From: Anseranas semipalmata
Lineage: Eukaryota > Chordata > Aves > Anseriformes > Anseranatidae
Length of the DNA stretch: 64,000 nt
Assembly: GCA_013399115.1 (NCBI GenBank)
Contig: VXAA01007254.1
Coordinates: forward strand, 332,936-396,935
Direction of reading: 5' to 3'
The notes beneath the pieces are model-generated. The model did not search any database. It was not told the DNA's origin and saw only the letters and a program-made list of their open reading frames with translations. The translations under genes and the position numbers were made by a program. Positions 28,001-40,000 of the stretch are shown here, one piece after another (the stretch's first letter is position 1; every line of letters begins with the position of its first letter).

Positions 28001-31000
28001 TTTTCATAGTTTGCAGATTATCTAAATATTATTGCTTTTTTTTTTTTTCCTGTACAGCTGATTAATAGCTTTTAATGTTATCATAGTTTAGACAGAGGTA
28101 ATTGAGCGTAATGCAGGTGAAACTGTCACAAGCATATAGTAACTGCAGTTTATTTCACGTCTTGAATCTGTTTTGTGACTTCATAATTTGTCATGTTATT
28201 GTGAACAACTGCTGTTTCGGTCTTTGTAACATGTCTGGATATATATGTTAAGAGATATTTTTCAGATAGCTTTTGTGGCTGATAGTGGAAGTTACAGTGG
28301 AAGTAGGTAGTCTGGTATAAGTCAGCTTCTGCAGACACCTTTAGACCTTCTCTGGTCATCTCAAATCTGTTTTCTACAAAAAAAAAGCCATGTAGTACAT
28401 TGCCATATGTTAATATAACACTATTCAAAGTCACAAAGTAATAGATAAATAAAAAGAAAAAATAGCTTTGATAGTGAAAAGAATGTTGTTATCCCATTCC
28501 TATAAATTCTGCCTTTTTATCACCAGGTATTTTCAACCAGTGTTATTAACTAATTTTAGTTAAAAAGAACCATTGTGGTAGCACCTAGTGAAAAAAGTAA
28601 TAAAACACTAGCAGAAATATTTTTTATGAACTTAAAAAATAATTAACAGGAGTAGTTTCCCCCCTCCCCTTGCTTTTGCGTTTTTATTCAGCTGCTGAGA
28701 AAGTGGAGATCGCCTGCGCTTGTCTTTCCCTGCCACTGACCTCTCTACCCTTCTGATTTGGTGTGCTAATAATAGATATTCCTATTTTTGTGTTAAGGCA
28801 GCAACAAATTACATCAATTTGAAGTGTTATCCGTTCATGTAGGAGCAAACCCAATGCCAATCCCCTTATTTTCTACAAAAACAGTTTTGAACTTCAAAGC
28901 TATTAATGTGTTATAGACAGAGAGTACATGGATGGTATAGTGCCAGAAGCAGGCATAACCATAGATTTGCTCACTTAGGTCATTCTGTTCTAGTTATAGG
29001 TATCCAGTTTTTGTAATTGGTATATTATTGTTTCTTAGTAACCTTGCAGTGTGCCAATTTCTATCTTTGTTTTGGCTGACAGCCAGCGGTACCCATTCAG
29101 AATCCATATATCGGCATAACCGACGTGGGTCACACTCTTCTCAGCTGTTCAGCGTCGCAAAAGTGCAAGCCTTGTTCTCCTTTCCCTTTCCACAGGGTGA
29201 GGAAGCCAGGCGCTCACCACATCCAGTGATCACTTCAGGGCACGAAAGGTCCAGCCTGTCCACACAACGGGGTGTGTTGTCCTGCACAGGGAGAGAGGGG
29301 CAAGCGTGCATCTGCTGTGCTCCGACGCATTCTGTGCCCTGCATGTTCTCTCCAGGATATCACCATTCCCCACCTAGCCAGCTTCTGAACCCTGCCCAGG
29401 CCTAGGCTACTCGAGCCCCATTGCTTTGATTAGCAACTTTTCACATTGTTTGCCAGAAGTGCCAAAAATGTCCTTAACTGAGATAGGAAAATGGGCAAAA
29501 CTTATGATGAATATTTCAAGAAGAAACAAAGAGTGCGAGGAAAGAGTGAAGCAAATGGGAGTGTCGTATTAGGGAAGCCTTTGGAACAAATTACAGGCAT
29601 TTGCTCATCCATTTAGGGTTCCAAATGAAAGGTGGGGGTTGTTTTAAGGTAGCTCCTTTTTTTTGTTTCCTTTTTTGTTTGGTTCCACATTTTGTTGTTC
29701 CCACAGTTAAGCAGAGCTTTTTGTCCCCATAAGCCCTACATTTATGTTCTTAGTATCTGTAAAAGTTAGACTGTGTCCCCAACACTTCTCTCAGCTAGAG
29801 AAAACGATGTGAATAATAATGTACTTTATCACGCGTTCTTAACTTTGCATATGTATACTCCAGACCTGCTCAGTTTCTTGCAGTGGACACACCAAGGTTT
29901 GTTTTCAAGAGTATGGCTTAGTTCTAGGCTGGATCTTTTACTCTGTGGGATTTGTAATTACGCGAGTTCAACAAGAAGGGTGCTACCCATGGATTCTCTG
30001 GACTGGAATATTGTTTCACAGCCTTTTCAAGTTGATGACCTTTCCTTTAAAGTTAAAACCTTTGTACTTGTGAAAAAATGTTAGTCTACTGTTACAGCTT
30101 TAGTTTTTTTGTACGTAAGGGAAAAGATTGGCAGGTAATTTGGGCTGCCAAAGGAGGGCACAAGCAGGGAAGTGTTTTGAATTTTTTTCCTCTTTAGTTT
30201 TATAAAATGTTAAACATCTGGCATCCTGATCACTTTTTTTTTTTTTTTGACCACCTCTACTCTGNNNNNNNNNNNNNNNNNNNNNNNNNNNNNNNNNNNN
30301 NNNNNNNNNNNNNNNNNNNNNNNNNNNNNNNNNNNNNNNNNNNNNNNNNNNNNNNNNNNNNNNNNNNNNNNNNNNNNNNNNNNNNNNNNNNNNNNNNNNT
30401 TAAACATCTGGCATCCTGATCACTTTTTTTTTTTTTTTTGACCACCTCTACTCTGAAACCTGACCTCAATGCATAACTTACTATTGAGAAAAGCACTCTA
30501 GACCTTTGTCATCTTAGCTTTTGACTTGAAACTAAGGCAAGCCATAACTAAGGAGAAACGGCTTCAGAGCAAATGGCAAAGACAGGGAATATTAGGAACT
30601 AGTCTTGCAGCTGCTTTGTGGAAATGGCTGTATACATTTGCAGCTTCACCGGCCACCAGATGAACCACTTCAGCACAAAGGTGAAACTGAGTACTGCTCC
30701 AGAGAAAACCAGAACAAAGCAGGGCATACAAATTCTTCAAGCTTGGTCCTTTTTGCAGACTTGGTCATTTATCTCTGGTGCAGATTTACCAAGAGGGCTG
30801 ATACGACTTACTCTGTAGGAATCTGAACTGTACAGCCTGGAAAGAAGAATGCTGCCTGTGTACTAGAACAGAGTTTCAGTCTTTTCAAATTTGGTGACTT
30901 ATCACTGCCTGTGTAATTAGAGCCATATCTCAGGTGCAGATATACCAGAGGGTTAACATGACTATGAATCCGTTTTCACCCATGCCTGTGAGTCTGTCTA

Positions 31001-34000
31001 TCCCCAGTGCACGATGTGGAAACACCCGATGATACAACAGACCCATTCACGTGGGAGTTTTGCCCAGTCCTGTATGTACTAATGAGATAATGTACGTTGT
31101 TACTTGGACAAAATGTCCAAGTTCCTGAACTTTGATATGAACACAAATGGTGTTGAGGACAGCACGCTCACAGCTTTTGGAGATGTTAGAGCGTTTTTGT
31201 TAGTAATCATTTCAGCAATCCAATGCCAAACTTATTCTGTTTGGGATACAATCAAAGCCATTCTCATGTCAGATACCCAGGCAGGGTATATTGTCAGCCA
31301 AAATATTTTCATAAAGAGGAGATAGCATAAGATTGCACGCTTTTGTGAAATGGTACTGTAATGATAATTTCATGAAGAATATGTTTTCATTAAAATTTCT
31401 TTCAGAGGCTTAATTGTATATTTATTTCGTAATCACACTTCTGTTTCATTAGTAATATTATCAGTCTACATTATATTGATAGCCGCAAAGCATTGTAAAA
31501 GAAATATTGTTCTGATTTCTTTGTCCTGTACAGTCAGGTTTTGGTCAATAATATGAATGTAACTGTTATTAGTGAGAACTCAAGAAAATCTTGACTTAAT
31601 AATTGTACCCTCGTTTTATATGATTTCTGGCTTTTTAGTACTGAGTTATTAAATGATTCATGTAACACTTTTTTTCATTTATACACATAACTGTGTGTGT
31701 GTTTGGTGTCTAGATGGATCCAGGTCTAGAAAAGCACAGAGAACAATTGGTAATTGAAGTCGGCAGAAAACTGGACAAAGCCCGCATGATTCGCTTTGAA
31801 GAGAGAACTGGCTTTTTTTCTTCAACAGATTTAGGCAGAACTGCCAGCCACTACTATATTAAATACAATACTATAGAGGTAAAATATGTTGTTCTATTTC
31901 TGTTTTTTTTTCCTTCTTTTTGAACCTATACCTAAAATAGTTGTAAGATATTAAAGAATATGTAGTTGATTTGTTAAATATATTTTCAAATCATATTTAC
32001 CAAAATGGAGAGAGAGAGAATAGAGACAAAAAGACAGAAACTAAGTATAAAGTAACAATGAAAAATTAGAGTTGATATGAAGTGAGATTTGAAGCTTCTA
32101 TTATCTCTGCCTTCTTTTAGGTGAATTATAGGAAACATTTTGATACCAACTGTATATGCAACCATTGGTAAATGATAGCAGATTCAAGTATAGATAATGA
32201 AAAGTCGATAATAAAATGTTTTTTCCTGAATGAAAATCCTATCAGGTTGCCACACGCAACCTTAAACAGATTTTGGCACCATAATCATATTGTGTTGTAA
32301 ATTTGTAAGGAAGACGCATTTATACAAAACAGTGTAGTATTGGAAGCTTGGTTTAAAGTACACATTCATCTTAAAAACTTTCTTTTGTAGCAAATAGATA
32401 TTTTTCTTGCATAAATGCTGAAAAATCAGAGCATTAACCATTTTTGACTGTTGACTGTCACTATGTATAATTAGTTGCACAGATCTATCCTCTAAAATAT
32501 ATCCTATACTTTTTTTTTTAAATGGCCATAGATTGCGTGTGTCTCAATTTTGGATGCCTGAGTTTAGATGTGACTAATTTTCTGACAGTAGCAAGAAGTC
32601 ATTCTGGAAATTGTTCCTGTTTAACTTGCATCATTCTGGTCATCTAATAGCATATTTACCTTTTAACCTTAAATGCCTTTTAAAATCTTGGTTAATGTTT
32701 CTTTCTTTTATGCTATATGTACTTTTTTTTCAGTACTAAATCAATTCATTTTATTTTAACAGACTTTCAATGAATTGTTTGATGCTCATAAAACAGAAGG
32801 TGACATTCTTGCTATAGTGTCAAAAGCCGAAGAATTCGAACAGATAAAGGTAAAGCCGTATTGTTTCATACAAAGAATGTGTCTTTTTGTAGTATTCCAT
32901 AAATAGTAAGTATATGTTCTATAAACCAAAGCTTTGTTAAATACTAAACACTATTATAACATGTTTTCTAGGTAGGAATGATTGCCAAGAACTATATATG
33001 CTCTCATTCAAATTTATATGGAGTTCAGCTTGAACTGTAGTGCACATTTAATAACTAGTTATGGATCTTTGAGAATTCCTTTTAAATGCTTTTAAGAACT
33101 TTTCAGCTTCTCAATTATTAACAGGTGAAGATAAGTGTCCATTGGAATGGTGCACCCAGGGATGAGAGTTTTTCTGTTTGAAGTCTATATGAATATTAGA
33201 TGTCTCCCTGAACAATTTGCTTTACCAGAAATGAAGGAAGACTCACTGAATTTAACTCTGTGATATACTTCATGCAGAGGATAATATTAGATTATCAGAA
33301 TGATGAATTCTGATAAATTTATTTTGAATGTGAAATCTGGAAAGTTGTTTTAACAGATTCTGTTGTGCCGGCTAACATTACTGTACTATCACACTCAGTT
33401 CAATTCCCACCTCCCTTTTTGCCTCCTTTGTGGGTAGGATACAATACAATACATTGCAAGCTGGCATGAGCTTGTTTGCCCGTGCTTTCATCTCATAGAG
33501 GTGCAAGCCAGACTCCACAGGGTTTATTAGCTTGGGCTCATTGCCATTTTACCACAATTATACAACTTTCAGATCAGAGTTGGCTCTCATTCACCTGGCT
33601 CTGAGAATTGGCAGTGTAAATCCCTCACCATCTACATATTTACATATTTGCACACATTGTCTGAGCATTGCCATCTCTTTATCTGATGGAGAAATTCTAT
33701 TTTGTAATGTCTTGTATTACAGAAGATAATAAGCAGTGAGGTTTCACAGTGCTACATACAACATTTTCAGAGCTAGAATTTTTTTTTTCATGATAGTGAT
33801 ATTGCTTTGCTGGATCTAAATTTAGCATAATCAAATGTTTAAAAGGAAAGCATATGGAAAATATGATGTGATATGTTTCTATATTTGTAATAAAGTCAGT
33901 AGTGATGCTTCTTGACTAAAACATAGTTTTTCCAGTTTGCTTTCTCCGATTTGTATGGTATGGCATCAGTGCAACATCATTTCCAGCTTGTGATTCACTT

Positions 34001-37000
34001 GCTGTACAGCTCTGTGTTAAACCCGATAACTGATTTGCACAAGAGTAACTCAGGATTTATCCCTCTTTGCAATATGAATTGCAACTTTTGCTAATATAAA
34101 TATAAATGTTGCTAATATAAATATTGATCTGGACTTTACCTGTACCGTGCTATGCAAGAGCAGAAAAACTTATCAAAATTGCTGGTGTAAGCAGAGCATA
34201 ATATTCCCCTGACACTGGAGTCATCTGTGATAGTTGTGTCCTTCATCTTTTTCTTTCCTATAGGTGGCTGGATAGTTTGGGCTTTTAACCCAACTGTCTT
34301 AGGGTCTTTTGTATGTCAGGTAGTCAGGTCCAAATGAAAATTGCTTTCAGCTGGTTCCCTGCAGGGACCAAACATTTACCCTCTTTAAATAAGTTTTACA
34401 CTAACAGACTATCAGTAAATCAAAGAATATGTAGATTTATTCTGTTTTTGCCATGCAAGGGTCATGAGTGAGAATGTGAAATGTTATGCATTATTCAAAC
34501 CATAGATATGAATATTTCTTTACTCATATGAAGACTTAATCTTATTAACAGTGAAAACTTTAATATCATGAATCATAGTACTTCACAGTTTTGAGTTAAA
34601 AATGTATTATGCCACATGCAAACTATGTAACTATAATGAATACATTTAATGTTAATTCAAAATTGCCCTAATCCAGATGGACAGAGGTTTTACTCTGGTC
34701 AAATAAAAAATGAAATCTCATCAGATGAAGGATGGTCGGGTCAGAAGATTCAATTTTTGTGGCATATCAAATTTTTGTATGTCAATGGCAACCTTAATAG
34801 ATGGTGATGAATAATAAAATGTAATTGTGTCACTATTAAGATAGTTTCAATTATGGCCTGTTAGCTACATTCTGGAAGATGTGGTTTTGCTTCTTTTTTT
34901 TTTTTTTCCCTTAAAACTAGAGGCTTAATTTAAAAATAATGTAACTATATTATAGGGAAAATTTGATTTTAGTATAAAAGTTTTTTATCAAGTTGCTGCA
35001 GCCTCTTCATAATATATAATTGTGTTCTAGGTAAGAGAAGAAGAAATAGAAGAGCTGGATACCTTATTGAATGATTTCTGTGAACTTCCTGCTCCTGGAG
35101 GTGTGGAAAACAACTATGGAAAAATAAATATCCTCCTCCAAACATATATTAGCAGAGGGGAGATGGACAGCTTCTCCCTTATTTCAGATTCTGCGTATGT
35201 TGCACAGGTAAAAATAGTCAGTATTTTTTACTTATCTGTTGCTGCCTTCTGCTGTTTTCATTCTCCCAAATGTTTACAATTATGTAAGTAGACCTTGATC
35301 TGGATTTTTTTTTATGCAAATTGATTTGAAAATAAAAGCCTTTCGTGTGTGTGGTATACTCTTTTTAAGTAGAAAAAAAAATGCAAAATTCTACATTAGG
35401 AGTTTACTGTTTTTTTTTTGTTGTTGGTGGTGGTGGTGTTAAACTTGAATGTTTTTATTCATATTACCCCTGTAGTCTTATTATATTTAGTAGTTCTAAT
35501 TACAGTTGCTGAGAAATGTTGTTCTTACCTTACTCAGTTTTCTTACGAATCTGGAAAACTGGTGCTATACTATATAAGCTGTATTTGTTTGTCAGTTTAA
35601 TTTGACAGCTGAATGGTCGATAGTTATACAGCATGTTTAGTTATTACACTGAATAAAAAGAGAACTGCAAGTCTGTGACACAGAACTGCCTACTTACACA
35701 ATTAGAGACTATCTTGGAAAGAGGTATTGCTTGAAATTTTAGAATATGGATCCTGAAGAACTCAAAAGTGACAAAAATGCTCATAGACAATCCCAGATGT
35801 GCAACATTAATAAGTGTATGAAATAGATTATAAAGTTTTATCTTTTAGGTCATCCTGTCTGTCTGTTTTGTTTTGTTTTTTTAACCAGCAACATGTTGCA
35901 TTGAATCCTTTTTGTCATTACAAAACCATTTTGGACAGAATTAATTGAAAAATTGCATTTAGTTGGTGCTAAAGATGAGAGTTAATTACTCAAAAGTATG
36001 CATTTTCTCCAGCAAGATTTTCATAGCAACATTACCTTCTTCAGAAGTGTTTACATTTCATAGTATGTATGGGTTTAAATGAGTCTGAAAGCATTACACA
36101 TCATAAAAATTGTGGTACTTGCACAGCAAGATCATCTTCAGTATGATTTTCTTAATCTTTGCTTTCAAGACAATTGCTTTTATTTGTTTGTCGCAATTAT
36201 AGCATTTTTAGTGAGGCAACATGATCTTCTTCTCAAACCTCCATAAATCGTGCATGTGGAACTAGTGCTACAACTTACGTTTTTTTTTTAATTGAATAGT
36301 GGCTATTAGGAAAATCATTCATCCTTTCTAAGTTAAAGAAATATTCTTCTTTAGTAACATATGCTTCCTATCATGGCCAAATAATTTTCTATTTTTTATT
36401 CCTGTTGGCATTGCAGAGCCAGTAGAGAACGATTGTATTCTATTCAATGAATCAAGAACAGAATTGCTAATCCAGGCACAGTACTGGTAGGCCAAAAAAT
36501 AAAAAGAAAACCCACAACTTCATAATACAGCGCGATAAGCTTATGAAAGGAATTACCATAACTTAGGTCTCCAAAGCAGATTTATACAATTTGGTTATAC
36601 AATGGGCTTGAGAGATTGTAATATGTTTAAAAAAATAAATAAATGTTAAACTTCTGTGCAAATGTTGTGAAATTCAGTGTGAAATGGGTGGACATTATGG
36701 AAGCACAACTGAGCTGAAAACTTAAATCTTGAATTTCCATATAGGCCTAGCTTGCAGATGTATATTTTATGGGAGGAGAAGGAGGAAGATACTAAGTAGA
36801 ACTCCCTAATGTTCTGTTCAGAATCCTATGGCACTACAGCTGTAATTAATTGCACATGTTTTCTTTTCATAATTTCTGTAGGCAATCATGAGGTAGTTCT
36901 GCCATTAGACAGTAATGGAAAAAATAAAGTTTTCAAGAGTGTTTGAAATAAGTTTGAAAAGAAAAATCTATTGTTATGGTTTGTCAAAGATGAGTCTATG

Positions 37001-40000
37001 GGTTCCTTTTCATTTTACAAAGAATACTTGAGTGAATTACAACATTTTTGCCTTTTTTTCACTCTCCAGAATGCAGCTCGTATTGTTCGAGCTCTTTTTG
37101 AGATTGCCCTTAGGAAACGTTGGCCTGCAATGACATATCGACTACTGAATCTCAGCAAAGTCATTGACAAGCGGCTGTGGGGCTGGGTTAGCCCTTTGAG
37201 ACAGTTCTCCGTGTTACCACCATCAGTCCTCTCAAAGTTGGAAGAGAAGAATCTCACTGTAGACAAGATGAAGGACATGAGAAAAGATGAAATAGGTGAG
37301 AAAACAGCAATGATGATCTGCTTAAACTATTAGTAATTAATAGGCCAGTTAGAACTAAATCTGAGACATTCATTAAGAAACCAAACCCACTCTTGTCTGG
37401 AAGCCATGTAAACACATTAAATTGGAATTATGGTCTGTCCAATAAAGAAGGTTTATTTGGTCTCCACAGCTTGTAATATGGCACAGCTTTGAGGGTGAGA
37501 CTAGCCCGTGTCCTGCCAACCCCTGCACACACATGGAATGGACATGATATGTATTTACATGTATGCATATATATACATACATGCACGTGTATACATATTT
37601 ATGTTGATATATACACTATGTTACCCTTCTTGCTCTAATTATGTAAAACAGTACTATGAAAGGCGTCTGTTTATTTTTTCCAATTAGACTTTTTTTTAAT
37701 GAAATAGTATTAATGATAAAAGGAAGAAAAGCAGATTATTATGTCCAGGTGTGCTATCATTAAATGGCCTGCTTCTGAAACGCTGCATTAATTTTCATTG
37801 AACATGGAGAATTCATTGTCACTGGTGTCATTGCAGAAAAACGTTAATTTTTTAAGGGATTTGACATACAGAAAATGAGAAAATCCACAAGCCTACTGAT
37901 AGATATAATGACAATTTCTAGTATGGGCATATAAACTGCTGTAGATAAAATACCACCAGCTGGTTGAAATTGAGAAAACAAAATCTGTTTGTAATGTATT
38001 TCTTTTTCCTATCTTGGTATCTTTGTTCTGATTTTGGCGAAAATCCTTTAGATCTTGGACTTTCCTTGCACCTGTAATGCCAGGTTTTTGAGAAGCAAAC
38101 TGACATTAAAAAAAAAAAAAAAAAGAAAGAAATTTTAAGATGAAAATAAAGTTCATAGTTACTACTTTTTAGATAGTTGTGACCGCTGATTTGACAGGAG
38201 GACTGCATTCCTAACTTAGGAAGCTTTGTCGTATGCCTAAAATTAGATTGGAAAAAGTTGAACAAATATGTAAAAGTTTGCAGCATTAGAGACTATATTT
38301 ATATTTAATAGGTTAAGCTAAAGGACTATGAGAAAAAAATTAAAGCTCACTTTAACTGTGTATTATAATAAACAGTAATTTTAAACATATTAAAAACACA
38401 ACATTTTAAGTGCTAGCATTACAGTGCTTTTTTCATTCAGAAGTATCTTACAAATTGTTAATTTGTTATGTATTTGTGCAGGTTTTTTTTTTAATACATA
38501 ATGTATTTTTCCATGAGTTGTATTAGTGCTTTTATTCTGTTCTTTTTCATGCTCGTTTCTCCCCATACCTGCCCTTGGAGAAGCAAGAAATTTGCATTAA
38601 AATACAAAAACAGTTTTGCTTCCTTCAGCTTGTGGAACTAATATTCACAAGATAGAAACATGTCAATATACATATAGAACGTCTAGCTTTGTTTTATATT
38701 AACTTAGCTTGAAAGTAGATGAGAATTAGGTTTTGACTGTGAGAACGGGTCATTGGTGACTACATGTGAGGATATTTCATGTTCTTCAGCCTTATAAATG
38801 CCAAAGCAAGTTGGTCTGTGCATCTTTGTGAAGTACTGCTTCTTGACATACTTCTTCCTGTCTGTCCTTTTTTTCTGTCATCTAGGCTTTTCTTGCCTTG
38901 CACTCTTTATTTGAATTCAAAGCCATGTAAAAATGAAAAAGGCACAGCTTGCAGGTGCTGGCTTGTTCTCTGACACCATAGTACAAGTTTCAGTGTTACT
39001 GCTTCTTCCTTTTCAAACTTTATTGTCACCCTGGAGATAGAACAAAAAAGACAGGAGTTGGCTGGCTAGCTCAGACCATGTCCTAGGGAGAGACAAACGC
39101 ATCCAATGGGTGCCAGCTCTCCCAGTGAAAGAGCACGTTGTGTGCACAGATCCTGGATTCCAGTGTGCCATGAATTAGACAACAATCTACTCGCTATTGC
39201 AATGTAACCATAAAGTTTCTGAAATGCCAAGAAATCACTGTGGTGTTTGAGATAAGCAGTCCTGGTTTTCAGAATACAGTTGACAGTCTTTGTGGAATAA
39301 GCAGAATTTATTCTTCTTTTGTTAAGTATACCTATGTTCTAGGATAGTCAGCTTTTGTTTAGAAGGTTTTCATATTTCTTATATGCGATTGATAGTTTCT
39401 CATAACTATTAAAAAGAATGAAAATGAGAAGAGAGAGAGAGAGTTTTATAATGATTTTAACAAGTGGAATCTGGGAGAGGAGCTTTATTTTCCCCTAGCA
39501 GATACCTGTACAAAACCTCAGTGCTCTGCTCTACAAACAAAGAAGTCCACCTTACACATCATGTTACGGAAACTGATTTTTGGCATGAAGAAGTTTACTT
39601 GTCTACATAACGTTATTAGGTCATATCTTTGAAGATTGGCACCTACCTTTAAACAGCACAATTTCTGAAGTTTTATCTCTAATTGCAAAAGCTAGTCATT
39701 GTACAAGTACGCTTTAATGCTGCCTACGTCGCCAAGATGTACCAATGTAATCATTTTGTTTTTCAGTAGTCCACTTGCAATAGGTGCACTTATTTTACCA
39801 ACTGCAAATTAAACTGATTAAATGTGTTAAAATTTCTGCATCAATGATTTGCTTTTTAAGCACATTCAGTACTTAATGGTATAGATAAACACCTTTGAGA
39901 GACAAAATCTGCCAATTTCTTAAACAAGAAAAACTGAAGAGGGAAAGGCAAGGTTCAAATAAAAAAAAATTACCAATTGCAAGCTGTTATGCTCCTAAAT

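Larger units (their letters stand above)
27438..31713 (+). other. ASCC3: ASCC3 intron C-D, with GC-rich patch and assembly gap
   Basis: A 4.3-kb intron. The first 1.5 kb is AT-rich and featureless. A CpG-retaining patch follows at 29085-29415. A region of moderate G+C with degenerate internal repeats lies at about 29900-31000, and an N gap at 30265-30399 is flanked by a direct duplication. The intron ends with a TG run (31692-31701) just before the acceptor TGGTGTCTAG. No exon or RNA gene is recognised. Confidence 0.85.

Noticed and set aside
29028..29405. 125-codon open frame as a possible small gene
   Set aside because: No recognisable domain, no convincing start context, promoter or splice sites. 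Its length is explained by the GC-rich, stop-poor composition. The patch itself is reported, but not as a gene.
30210..30455. Retroviral long terminal repeats, suggested by the paired segments around the gap
   Set aside because: The copies are only 55-56 bases, contain a T homopolymer, lack TG...CA ends and target duplications, and differ only in T count; contig overlap explains them better.
34087..34126. Two-copy 21-base tandem in intron E-F
   Set aside because: AT-rich and only two copies; treated as low complexity.
37918..38286. 122-codon open frame on the minus strand in intron G-H
   Set aside because: Low-complexity phenylalanine run from an A/T homopolymer; no domain and no splice context.
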